Shown here: positions 32,456-40,584 of the stretch, in pieces
Position numbering within the stretch: the stretch's first letter is position 1
Layout: the number at the start of each line of letters is the position of its first letter
Source: Actinomadura mexicana
GTDB taxonomy: Bacteria > Actinomycetota > Actinomycetes > Streptosporangiales > Streptosporangiaceae
Direction: 5' to 3'
Assembly: GCF_900188105.1 (NCBI RefSeq)
Contig: NZ_FZNP01000009.1
Location: 339,097 to 403,096, forward strand
Length of the DNA: 64,000 nt
Notes under the pieces: model-generated
The model's input: the letters and a program-made list of their open reading frames with translations, nothing else
Databases searched by the model: none
What the model was told of the DNA's origin: nothing
Made by a program: the position numbers and the translations under genes

Positions 32456-34225
32456 TCACAGACCTCCCATGAAGACGCCCGTCCAAAACCGCTGCCGGTC
32501 CGGATCGGCCCCGAACAGGTACGTCGCCTTCAGCTTGGGCGGCAGCATCGGCGCCAGCCGGGCGGCGGCCTCCGCGTGGTGGCGGAGCTGCGACAGTTCG
32601 GCGTTGGCGAGGACGCGGTGCACGATGTCCGTCGCGTCCGAGCCCTCGTCCCCGGCCGCGCGGAGCCGCTCCGCCCAGGCGTCCAGGTCCGCGGCCAGTT
32701 CGCGCAGGCCGGTCACCTGCCGCCGGGCCAGCCGCGCCTCGAGGGCGGTGAGCGGGACGGGCGCGTAGTCGCCGTCGCCCAGGTACATCTTGCCGATCTC
32801 CATCGGCAGGCCGGTGCCGTGCAGGCGGATGAGGCGCTCCAAGGTGCGCTTGGTCATCCACTGCCGTCCCTCGTCGTCGATGTCGTTCTTCCACCACTCA
32901 AGGACGGTCTCGGCCACCCCGCCGTAACGGGAAATGAGCCATTCGTTCGCCGGAATGTCATCTGGCTGGATTTCCAGCGAGACGGTGAAGCGGGACGCCT
33001 GCGCGATGGTGTTGCGTGACACGAGCAGCTTGCGGCCGAGGTAGTACGGAGGATTCTGCAGGGCGATCTGGGCGCGGAGACCCTTGATGCGCCGTCCGGC
33101 CAAGGACCACTCCTGCGTGACCTCCATGAGGCGGGCGAACGTGGCCTTGTCCTTGGGCCGGTTGTACTCGTCCCAGACGATGGCCTTGTCACCGGGCTCC
33201 ATGAACGGGCCCGCCAGAAGGTTGTCGAGGGTTCCGTCCAGGGTCGGGACGGGCGCGCACAGGTCCTCCACGTTGGTGACGGGAAGTGAGAAGTAGAGCG
33301 GGTCCGTGCCGAGTTCGTCCCGGACGACCTCCTTCACCACCTCCGTCTTGCCGCAGCCGGGCGGCCCCTGGACGAGCACGGCCCAGCGCCGCTCGATCGC
33401 CGCGCGGACGACCCGGCGGACGGCGTCCGGCACGTGCGCCGGGTCCGGGACGTCGGCCCCCGCCCGGCGCAACTCGGCGGCGATGCGGCCGAGGATCTCG
33501 GGGGCCTGGTCGGCTCCCCGCTTCTTGTCCGAGGTGACGAGCGGCAGGCGGCGCCCGTCCACGAGGGGCAGGCCCCAGGCGAGCGGGAACCCGGCGAGCG
33601 CGCAGTCGAGGACGTGCTCCAGCGTGCGCGGCGACAGCAGCCTGCGCAGCTCGGCGGGCAGCGACGCCCACACCCGGAACACGCCCGTGAGGTCGACGCC
33701 GCGGAACCTGCGCGACAGCGCGGCCCGCCACGCGGTGTCGGCGGCGGTGACCCGCAGCGTCGCCATCCGGTCCAGGACGGCCGGGTCCGTGCGGAGCGCG
33801 GCGGTCTCGGTGAGCGTCTCGTTGTCGGTCAGGAACACCCCGACGCAGCCGAGCGCGCGCAGGTCGTGCTCGCCGAGCGTCCAGTCGCAGGCGATCTGCA
33901 TGAGCTGCGACTGGATCGTGGCGCCCGCCTGGAGCGAGTCGTCGATGAGCAGCACGAACGGCCTGCCCGGCTTGAGCTGCCGCATGACGAGCTGGCGCAG
34001 CACGAGCTCCCCGTCCTGCCGGACGGGCGCGTTGACCAGCAGGTCGTCGGGGGTGAGGTTCGCGGCCGGGACGTAGACGAGCGCGGTGTCCTCGCGGCGC
34101 CGGACGTGGTGGAAGAACGTGGAGGTCTTGCCGATGCCGTGCTCGCCGAAGACCTGCCCGGTGATCCCGAGCTCGATCATCGTGTCGATGAAGCGGGCCA
34201 GCCGCGGCCCGTCCGGCATGCTCAT
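32456..34225 (-). CDS. Double AAA ATPase, MoxR/AAA_5-like
   Basis: The 589-residue protein has two ATPase modules. The first has Walker A GEHGIGKTS (27-35) and Walker B VLLIDD (91-96); the second has GPPGCGKTE (287-295) and AIVWDE (348-353) followed by a sensor asparagine in ALQNPP. The C-terminal 180 residues are helical. Such ATPases work with VWA proteins as chaperone-like or metal-inserting machines. A DUF2201/VWA protein is encoded 3 kb away, with a zinc-ribbon SDR and a helical protein between. It starts at ATG 34225, 45 bases from the divergent SDR start, with no ribosome site, so its mRNA may be leaderless. Confidence 0.85.
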   Translation of the reverse strand: MSMPDGPRLARFIDTMIELGITGQVFGEHGIGKTSTFFHHVRRREDTALVYVPAANLTPDDLLVNAPVRQDGELVLRQLVMRQLKPGRPFVLLIDDSLQAGATIQSQLMQIACDWTLGEHDLRALGCVGVFLTDNETLTETAALRTDPAVLDRMATLRVTAADTAWRAALSRRFRGVDLTGVFRVWASLPAELRRLLSPRTLEHVLDCALAGFPLAWGLPLVDGRRLPLVTSDKKRGADQAPEILGRIAAELRRAGADVPDPAHVPDAVRRVVRAAIERRWAVLVQGPPGCGKTEVVKEVVRDELGTDPLYFSLPVTNVEDLCAPVPTLDGTLDNLLAGPFMEPGDKAIVWDEYNRPKDKATFARLMEVTQEWSLAGRRIKGLRAQIALQNPPYYLGRKLLVSRNTIAQASRFTVSLEIQPDDIPANEWLISRYGGVAETVLEWWKNDIDDEGRQWMTKRTLERLIRLHGTGLPMEIGKMYLGDGDYAPVPLTALEARLARRQVTGLRELAADLDAWAERLRAAGDEGSDATDIVHRVLANAELSQLRHHAEAAARLAPMLPPKLKATYLFGADPDRQRFWTGVFMGGL

Positions 34226-34269
34226 GAGACCAAGTACAGCGGTCCGGGACGTCCGGTTCAGCCGATTTA

Positions 34270-35592
34270 ATGGCGCGCATGCGCGACGACGATGTGCGGA
34301 CCTGCCTGCGCGTCCTGGCGGAGCTGGCGGACGCGCCGGACGACGACCCCGACGCGGCGCGGGTCCGGGCGGCGGCGGGCGCGTTCGTGCGGCGGACCCG
34401 GGAGCGCGAGCGGGCGGCGGCCCGGCTGCGTCGCGCGGCGGCCGACGCGGAGATGCTGGCCGCGACCGCCACGGGCGCGGCGGGACGCGTCGAGGGCGTG
34501 CCCGCCGAGCCGCCGCGCGAGGCCGTCCCGGCCGGGACGGTGACGGGCGGGCTGCGCGCCTGCTACGTGTGCAAGGCGCACTTCCGGGAGGCGGACGCGT
34601 TCTACCACCGCCTCTGCCCGCCGTGCGCGCGGGAGCACCGGCGGCACCGGCACGCGCGGGCCGACCTGGCGGGGCGCCGCGCGATCGTCACGGGCGGGCG
34701 GGTCAAGGCCGGGTTCGAGCTCGTGCTGAAGCTGCTGCGGGACGGCGCCGCCGTGACCGCCCTGACCCGGTTCCCCGCCGACGCGCGCCGCCGCTTCGCC
34801 GAGGTCGCCGACCGGGCCGACTGGCACGACCGCCTCACGGTCGTCGGCATGGACCTGCGGGACGTCCCGTCCCTCGTCCGGTGGTGCGACGCGCTCGTCG
34901 AGGCCGGCGAGCCGCTCGACATCCTGGTGAACCTGGCGGCGCAGACGCTGCGCCATCCGCCGGAGTCCTACGCGGAGCTGCTGGCCGGCGAGGGATCGCC
35001 GGACGGGGAACTGCCGGCGGGCGAGGGTCTCGCGGCGCCCGGCCCGCTGCCCGTGCCGCTCTGGACCGGCGCCGTCGACGTCGCGGGCCTGGTCCCCGAC
35101 CCGTCCCCGGTCAACTCCTGGACCCGGCTGGTGCACGAGGTCGATCCCGTGGAGCTGCTGGAGGCTCAGCTCATCAACGTGACGGCGCCCTTCGTCCTGC
35201 TGGGACGGCTTCGTCCTCTCCTGGCCCTCTCGCGGCATCCGCGGCGGTACGTGGTGAACGTCTCGGCCGTCGAGGGGCAGTTCGACCGCGTGTACAAGGG
35301 CGCCGAGCATCCGCACACCAACATGGCGAAGGCGGCGCTCAACATGCTGACGCGCACGACCGCGTCCGAGCTGGCCGAGCACGGCGTGCACGTCACCAGC
35401 GTCGACCCGGGCTGGTTCACCGACCAGCAGCCGGAGCCCGCGCGGGCGCGCCGGACCGCCGCCGGGTTCCGCCCGCCGCTCGACGTCGTGGACGCCGCCG
35501 CCCGGATCTACCACCCGATCGTGCGCGGCGAGCGCGACGGCGACCCGCCGAACGGCTGCCTGCTGAAGGACTACCAGGTCGTCAACTGGTGA
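34270..35592 (+). CDS. Zinc-ribbon SDR-like protein lacking the catalytic Tyr
   Basis: The 440-residue protein begins with a helical region, then a four-Cys zinc ribbon (C98-x2-C101, C116-x2-C119), then a Rossmann domain of SDR type. The cofactor loop is TGGRVKAGFE (141-150), the NNAG motif is NLAAQ, and a Ser is at VNVSAVEG, but the YxxxK position reads T350-NMA-K354, so the usual catalytic Tyr is a Thr. A 60-residue acidic insert lies before the active site. It may bind a nucleotide without normal dehydrogenase chemistry, or use another acid. No ribosome site precedes ATG 34270 (ATG 34279 also possible). Confidence 0.82.
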   Translation: MARMRDDDVRTCLRVLAELADAPDDDPDAARVRAAAGAFVRRTRERERAAARLRRAAADAEMLAATATGAAGRVEGVPAEPPREAVPAGTVTGGLRACYVCKAHFREADAFYHRLCPPCAREHRRHRHARADLAGRRAIVTGGRVKAGFELVLKLLRDGAAVTALTRFPADARRRFAEVADRADWHDRLTVVGMDLRDVPSLVRWCDALVEAGEPLDILVNLAAQTLRHPPESYAELLAGEGSPDGELPAGEGLAAPGPLPVPLWTGAVDVAGLVPDPSPVNSWTRLVHEVDPVELLEAQLINVTAPFVLLGRLRPLLALSRHPRRYVVNVSAVEGQFDRVYKGAEHPHTNMAKAALNMLTRTTASELAEHGVHVTSVDPGWFTDQQPEPARARRTAAGFRPPLDVVDAAARIYHPIVRGERDGDPPNGCLLKDYQVVNW

Positions 35593-35611
35593 CCGCCCGG
35601 CCCGGGGCGGC

Positions 35612-37228
35612 TCAGCCGGAGACGGCGCCGGCGGTCGCGAGCAGCTCGGGCAGCGTTCCGACGAACCCGTCCTCCAGCAGCTTCAGCGCCACCATCCACG
35701 CTTCGGGACGCCCGCCGAGATGCCGGTCGACGTGCTCGGCGAGACGGCGCAGCACCCGCGGATCGGGCATGCCCCCGACCTCGCCGAGGAGCGGTTCGAC
35801 CTCCACCGCCGCGAGCAGGGCGTCTACGTGCGCCTCCGCGAGCACGGCGTCGGCGGTGACGTCCCGGTCTTCCGCGAACAACCGTCCCGCCCTCTCGCCG
35901 TAGGCGAGCACGGGGTCCCAGTGGTGGCGCTTTCCGGGTTCGCGGAGGCGGCGCCTGCGCCCGTGGCCGGTCTCGTCGACGAACGGCGGCGTCAGGGCGA
36001 TGTCCCCGGCCAGCCCGAGTCGCGCCCTGACCTGCGCCGTGCCGCGCAGGCCCGGGAGCCACAGCGTCTCGGCGACCGCCCGCAGCCTCTCCTCCGGCAC
36101 GGTCGCGGTGACGAACTCGGCGGTGAGCGTCCCGGCGGCGAAGCCGTTCCCGACGACCTTGACGATGACGTCCGGGCCCGCCCCGGCCCCGGCGAGGTCG
36201 GCGAGCACCTCGGGCGCGGGGTCGGGCAGCAGGACGGCCAGGTCCGGGTGGTCGGCGACGACGATCCGGACCAGGTCGAGCGGGGCATCGGTGCGCCTCG
36301 CCACGAACCGCGCCGCGCGCAGGGGGAACGGCCCCTCCGCCGCCCGGCGCCGCGGCTCGTCCGCCAGCACCGCGTCCCAGCCCACGCGCGGGACGCAGGG
36401 ATGGCGGCGGTTCACGACCGTCCGGACGAGCGGCCTCCCGCGCCACGGCTCGCAGCCGTCCACGTCGGCGATCTCGGCGACCGAGCGGAGGAACTCCGGC
36501 CGCCGCACCCGTTCCGACAGCTCCCGCAGCCGCCGCTCCCCCTCCGCGCTCGCCAGCGCCGCCTGCGCGTAGGCCAGCACGCTGGGCTCGGAGTCCTCCG
36601 GTCCCCACCGGAACGCGGGCAGCCGCCCGTCCTCGACGAGCTGCCCGATCTCGTGCCGCCGGCCCGCCTCCAGCAGCGTCCGGCAGGCCAGGACGGCGCC
36701 GTGCGGATCGGCGCCCGCGCCGAGGTAGAGCAGCGCGTCCCCGGCCAGCTCCGGGTCGGCCGCGCACAGCAGCGCGTGGTCGAGCGGCTCCTGCCCCCGC
36801 ATGGACAGCAGGGTCCGCCGCACCCCGGCGGGCAGCGGCAGCGGCGTCACGCCGTCCCGCCGGGAGGTCTGGTGGGCGAGCTGGCGGCGCAGGTTCCGCG
36901 GGATGCGCCCGAGCGCGCTCTCGGCGGTCAGCAGGGTCGCGTTGACCTCGGGGTCGTCCAGGTCGAGCAGCCGCCCCAGCAGCTCCGGCGGGTCGCCCGC
37001 GAGCACCGCCTGCTGGACGAGCAGGTCCAGGTCACTGGGCCGGCCGCGGCGCAGCAGCGCCTCGAGGACGACCCGGTTGGGCCTCCCGAAGCTGTGCACC
37101 GCGGACTCGACGCGGCTCTTCGGGAGATGGCCGAGCAGCGCGTCCATCTCGCCGGGCGTCGCGAACCGCAGCAGGCCGGCCGTGCAGCGGGCGATGTTCT
37201 GGGCGCGGGTCCTGGGGTGGGGGGCCAT
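35612..37228 (-). CDS. 538-residue helical-repeat-like protein of unknown function
   Basis: I do not recognise a named family. The sequence is almost entirely alpha-helical, rich in Leu, Arg, Asp and Pro, with repeated two-helix units (for example SDLDLLVQQAVLAGDPPELLGRLLDLDDPEVNATLL) like HEAT or Arm scaffolds. No membrane segment, signal or catalytic motif is visible. It begins 23 bases after the stop of the DUF2201/VWA gene, on the same strand, so the two are co-transcribed and probably form a complex with the double-AAA ATPase. It converges with the SDR-like gene with a 19-base gap. Confidence 0.75.
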   Translation of the reverse strand: MAPHPRTRAQNIARCTAGLLRFATPGEMDALLGHLPKSRVESAVHSFGRPNRVVLEALLRRGRPSDLDLLVQQAVLAGDPPELLGRLLDLDDPEVNATLLTAESALGRIPRNLRRQLAHQTSRRDGVTPLPLPAGVRRTLLSMRGQEPLDHALLCAADPELAGDALLYLGAGADPHGAVLACRTLLEAGRRHEIGQLVEDGRLPAFRWGPEDSEPSVLAYAQAALASAEGERRLRELSERVRRPEFLRSVAEIADVDGCEPWRGRPLVRTVVNRRHPCVPRVGWDAVLADEPRRRAAEGPFPLRAARFVARRTDAPLDLVRIVVADHPDLAVLLPDPAPEVLADLAGAGAGPDVIVKVVGNGFAAGTLTAEFVTATVPEERLRAVAETLWLPGLRGTAQVRARLGLAGDIALTPPFVDETGHGRRRRLREPGKRHHWDPVLAYGERAGRLFAEDRDVTADAVLAEAHVDALLAAVEVEPLLGEVGGMPDPRVLRRLAEHVDRHLGGRPEAWMVALKLLEDGFVGTLPELLATAGAVSG

Positions 37229-37251
37229 GGGCCGTCACCGTAGCCGAAGGA

Positions 37252-38613
37252 TCACCCCGGCCGGACCCGGTGGCAGGCCATTCCCCGCCGCTCCGGCCAC
37301 TCGTCGCCCCCGGCGGTGATCAGCCAGATCCACTTCCCCGGGTCGGCCGGGACGATCGGGTCGGCGTACCCGTCGGTGACCACGATGACGGCGTCCGCGG
37401 GCTCGTCCCGTCCGTCCACGTGCCGCCGGACGGCCTCGAAGTCCGTCCCGCCCCCGCCGCGGAGCGGCTCCCCGGGCCGGAACGGCTTCACGGAGGCGTC
37501 GAAGGCGACCCACTCGACCTCGGTCCCGTCGATCCGGCCGACCAGCTCGCCCAGCCACTCGACGAGGCCGTCCGGCATCGACCCGGACGTGTCCAGCGCG
37601 ATGACCAGCGACTTCACCCGCTGCGGTCCGCGCCGCGCCAGCACCGGCTCGTGCCCGAGCGCCGCCAGCACGGCCCCGCGCTTCTTCGGGTAGACGAGCC
37701 GCTCCCCCTCCTCCAGCTTCGAGGCGAGCACGTCCACGAGCCACCGCTGCCACCACTCCACCCGCCGCGTGGCCGACGTGACGCCCCGGAGCGCGTGCAC
37801 CCCGAGGTCACCCCAGATCCTGTCGACGCCCTCCGAGGCCCCCTCGGTCCGCCGCAGCAGGTCGAGCAGTTCGTCGCGCGCCACCCGGTCGCCCCGCCGC
37901 GCCGCGATGAGCACGCTCCGCAGCACGTCGTCCCCGACCCGTCCGACCGTCTCCCGGTCGAGCGCGTCGACGAGCACGTGGATGCAGGCGGCCTGCCCGA
38001 CGCCCGGCGGGTTCCGCATGCGTCCGAGCTCCCGGTAGACGCTCATGTCGGTCTCGACCCACTCCTCGAACGGAAGCGGCTCGACGCCCTGGTCCCGCAG
38101 GTCCTCGGCATAGGATCCGTACACGCCGTGCGGCGAGACGCCCACGGGCGCGCCGCCGGTCTCGGGCAGCCCGGCTCCGAGCCGCACCATCGCGACATGG
38201 TTGATCGTGACCTCGCACGCCAGCGTGAACACCGGGTCGCTCCGCAGGTCGGCGTCCGCGAAGAGGTGCCGCTGGACGAGGTGCCGGGCCTCGTGGAACA
38301 GGACGAACCGCACCCCTTCGGCCCCGATCCCCACGAAGAACTCGGGGTTGTAGAGGAGCAGGCAGGACCCGTCCCCGGAGGCGACCACGGCCGCCGTGTC
38401 CACCGCCGTGGTCGGCAGCTGGTGGTGGCACTTGCTGAACAGCCACGACGCGACGGCGCTGTGCGTCATCCCCAGTTCGAGCAGCGCCCGCTCCTTCAGC
38501 CGCCGCGCCGCCTCCACGACCTCCTCGCCGGCGGGCCGCCACCGCGCCAGCGCCCGCCGATCGGCCAGCTCGACGACCGGCACCCGCGGCCACCCGACCT
38601 CTCCGTACCCCAC
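37252..38613 (-). CDS. DUF2201 metallopeptidase-like and VWA domain protein
   Basis: The 453-residue protein has an N-terminal putative metallopeptidase domain with FHEARHLVQRHL (HExxH at 107-111) and a C-terminal von Willebrand A-type domain starting LVIALDTSGSMPDG (MIDAS at 341-345), with the later metal Asp in VVTDGYADP. This is the DUF2201 architecture that partners MoxR-like AAA ATPases. It may recognise a client through the MIDAS site and process it. GTG 38613 is preceded by GGGAGGG at about eight bases; this start trims an unsupported 31-residue leader. TetR is encoded 40 bases upstream on the same strand. Confidence 0.85.
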   Translation of the reverse strand: MGYGEVGWPRVPVVELADRRALARWRPAGEEVVEAARRLKERALLELGMTHSAVASWLFSKCHHQLPTTAVDTAAVVASGDGSCLLLYNPEFFVGIGAEGVRFVLFHEARHLVQRHLFADADLRSDPVFTLACEVTINHVAMVRLGAGLPETGGAPVGVSPHGVYGSYAEDLRDQGVEPLPFEEWVETDMSVYRELGRMRNPPGVGQAACIHVLVDALDRETVGRVGDDVLRSVLIAARRGDRVARDELLDLLRRTEGASEGVDRIWGDLGVHALRGVTSATRRVEWWQRWLVDVLASKLEEGERLVYPKKRGAVLAALGHEPVLARRGPQRVKSLVIALDTSGSMPDGLVEWLGELVGRIDGTEVEWVAFDASVKPFRPGEPLRGGGGTDFEAVRRHVDGRDEPADAVIVVTDGYADPIVPADPGKWIWLITAGGDEWPERRGMACHRVRPG

Positions 38614-38653
38614 CCCCCAACCCTCCCGGCAACCCGCGCCGCGTTCCACAGGT

Positions 38654-39274
38654 TTACGGAGATCCGAGGGTTCGGACGGGCAGCCCGGCCGCGTGGCGCA
38701 TGGCACTCCGCGCGCGGGACGCGGCCGAGGGGTCGCCCAGCAGCTGGATCTCCTGGTTGGCCGCCATCGACAGGCCCATCAGCGTCGTGGCGACCTCCTC
38801 CGCGGGCCGGTGCGGGCCCGGCGATGCCGCCTGCGCGGCGGCGACCTCCGCCGCCAGCGCCCGGCGGATGGACGCGACGATCTCCCGCAGCCGGTCGCGC
38901 AGCGGCCCCGGCCGCCCGTCGAGCTCGGACGTGGCGGCCGTGAGGAAGCAGCCTCCGGGGAACGGGCAGTCGGCCAGGTAGCCGACCCACCCGTCGACGA
39001 GCCGTTCCAGGCGTTCCGGCCCGGGCGGCAGGCCCTCCAGGGGGCCGGTCACCGCCGCGCGGAAGACCTCGCAGGCCTGGTCGAGCGCGGCCATGAGCAG
39101 CCGCTCGCGCGACCCGAACGGACCGACCAGGCCCGCCTTGCTCATGCCGAGCCGCTGGGCCAGCGATCCGACCGTGAGTCCTTCCAGGCCCAAGCGGGAG
39201 GCGTCCTGCACGGCGGCGCCCACGATCCGCTCGCGCGTCCGGGCCGCTTCGGCCGCCGAGTGACGAGGAGACAT
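38654..39274 (-). CDS. TetR family transcriptional regulator
   Basis: A 206-residue regulator with HTH at about 15-60 (IVGAAVQDASRLGLEGLTVGSLAQRLGMSKAGL) and a C-terminal dimer/ligand domain of the TetR_C type (CFLTAATSELDGRPGPLRDRL). ATG 39274 is 71 bases from the divergent TIGR03086 gene. The gap holds a 22-base perfect and a 20-base imperfect palindrome, so it surely binds there, repressing both genes until a ligand appears. Confidence 0.9.
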   Translation of the reverse strand: MSPRHSAAEAARTRERIVGAAVQDASRLGLEGLTVGSLAQRLGMSKAGLVGPFGSRERLLMAALDQACEVFRAAVTGPLEGLPPGPERLERLVDGWVGYLADCPFPGGCFLTAATSELDGRPGPLRDRLREIVASIRRALAAEVAAAQAASPGPHRPAEEVATTLMGLSMAANQEIQLLGDPSAASRARSAMRHAAGLPVRTLGSP

Positions 39275-39284
39275 GGCACCAGTT

Positions 39285-39304
39285 TAGCGAACGGGCGTAC
39301 GCTA
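39285..39304. promoter_or_regulatory. Imperfect palindromic operator
   Basis: TAGCG and CGCTA end a 20-base imperfect dyad (16 of 20 positions symmetric) that begins 11 bases from the TetR start codon. It shares the GCGAACG core with the perfect site next to it. Confidence 0.55.
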
Positions 39305-39309
39305 TGGTT

Positions 39310-39331
39310 TTGGCGAACGACCGTTCGCCAA
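39310..39331. promoter_or_regulatory. Perfect 22-base TetR operator
   Basis: TTGGCGAACG and CGTTCGCCAA flank an AC spacer: a perfect inverted repeat placed between the divergent TetR and TIGR03086-like genes. Size, symmetry and place match a TetR dimer site. Confidence 0.78.
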
Positions 39332-39345
39332 CGATGGGACGCGAC

Positions 39346-39930
39346 ATGACCGACCTGCTCAGCCTCGACGCCACGGCACTGGCCCTCATCGGCCACGACG
39401 TGGCGATGATCCCCGACGCCGCGATGGCGGACCCGACCCCCTGCGACGGATGGACGGTCGCGGACCTGGTCCACCACATGAACGAGCGCCACGAGGCCAT
39501 CGCGCGGACCGCCCTGCCGCCCCTCGAACCCGCCGGGGACCCGCGCGACGACTTCGCCCTGACCGCCGCCCGCTGCCTCGCCGTCCTCGAACGGGCGGGC
39601 GAGACCGTCACCATGCCCCGGCTGGGCCCGGTGTCGGCCGAGTGGGTGCTCGGCATCCACCTGGTCGACATGCTGGTCCACCGCTGGGACCTGGCGCGCG
39701 CGCTCTGCACCGCCGTGTCCGCCGCGCCGTCCCGGATCACCGAGGCCGCGCTGCCCCTCGCCCGCGCCAACACCGCACCCGGCAGTCCCCTCAACGTGCC
39801 CGGCGGCGCCTACCGCCCGCCCCTCGCCGAGGACCCGTCCCGTCCCGCGGTCGACAACCTCGCCGCCCTCCTCGGCCGCGACCCGCGCTGGAGCGCGCCG
39901 GCCTCATCTCATGGGACGGGCGCGGCGTAG
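39346..39930 (+). CDS. TIGR03086-like DinB/mycothiol-type metal-binding protein
   Basis: A 194-residue helical protein of the actinobacterial TIGR03086 group in the DinB/maleylpyruvate isomerase superfamily. The conserved start DLLSLDATALALIGHDVAMI, CDGWTVADLVHHMNERHEAI with its first metal His, and GIHLVDMLVHRWDLARA with the later His residues are visible. Members may bind a divalent metal and use mycothiol. Its promoter holds the TetR operators, so it is probably induced by a toxic ligand. ATG 39346 is chosen; ATG 39334 would add four residues. Confidence 0.8.
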   Translation: MTDLLSLDATALALIGHDVAMIPDAAMADPTPCDGWTVADLVHHMNERHEAIARTALPPLEPAGDPRDDFALTAARCLAVLERAGETVTMPRLGPVSAEWVLGIHLVDMLVHRWDLARALCTAVSAAPSRITEAALPLARANTAPGSPLNVPGGAYRPPLAEDPSRPAVDNLAALLGRDPRWSAPASSHGTGAA

Positions 39931-39994
39931 TGGCGGGTGACCCGGTGGCGGTGGCGCCGGTCGGTGGCGAGCGGGCCAGTGGGCGCCGGGAGGC

Positions 39995-40549
39995 TCAGTC
40001 GTCGCCGAGGAGGAGTCTGCCGGCGCGTTCGACGACCTCGCCACGGGTGCGGGAGCCGTGGTCGGCGGCGAGGAAGTGGCTGCCGACCAGGAGGCAGAAG
40101 GCGAGCATGCTGCGGGCCTCGACCTCGTCGGGGTCCGAGCGGAAGGTGCCGAACAGCTCGCGCAGGTAGTCCATGCGCTGGTTGTCCACGCGGCGGACGC
40201 GCTCGGCGACCGCCGGGTCGCGGCGGGCCCAGTCGCGCATGGCGAGGTCGATGTGCAGGTGGTCGCCCGCCCGGGTGAGCATGCCCGCCCGCCGGATCTT
40301 CGCGCGGGCGTCGCCTCCCTCGCGTTCGACCCGGTCGCGCATGTCGTCGACGGACCGCCGCTCCCAGTCGTCGAGCATGGCGGCCAGCAGCGCCTTGCGG
40401 TCGGGGAAGTGCCCGTAGAAGCCGCCCTTGGTGACGCCGAGCGCCTGGGCGAGGGCCTCGACCCGGACCGCGTCGGGCCCCCCGGCGGCGAGGGCCTTGA
40501 GGCCCTGCTCGATCCAGCTGCTGCGTGGCGTGCGGAGGACGGCGGGCAT
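39995..40549 (-). CDS. TetR family transcriptional regulator
   Basis: A 184-residue regulator: HTH in the first 55 residues (ALAQALGVTKGGFYGHFPDRKALL) and a helical ligand domain. ATG 40549 starts the frame. Upstream lie two palindromes (40569-40582 and 40612-40625), and beyond them a TnpB element and a DUF2867 gene. Before the insertion the divergent DUF2867 gene was probably the direct target. Confidence 0.9.
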   Translation of the reverse strand: MPAVLRTPRSSWIEQGLKALAAGGPDAVRVEALAQALGVTKGGFYGHFPDRKALLAAMLDDWERRSVDDMRDRVEREGGDARAKIRRAGMLTRAGDHLHIDLAMRDWARRDPAVAERVRRVDNQRMDYLRELFGTFRSDPDEVEARSMLAFCLLVGSHFLAADHGSRTRGEVVERAGRLLLGDD

Positions 40550-40568
40550 GGTCCATTATCCCCTCCCC

Positions 40569-40582
40569 TCCGGATATCCGGA
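40569..40582. promoter_or_regulatory. Palindrome TCCGGATATCCGGA
   Basis: A perfect 14-base palindrome 20 bases upstream of the TetR start codon, placed to act as an autoregulatory site. Confidence 0.45.
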
Positions 40583-40584
40583 TC

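Noticed and set aside
32456..38613. Classification as a known anti-phage vWA-MoxR ternary system
   Set aside because: The AAA and VWA parts fit, but no recognisable effector domain is present, so defence is not claimed.
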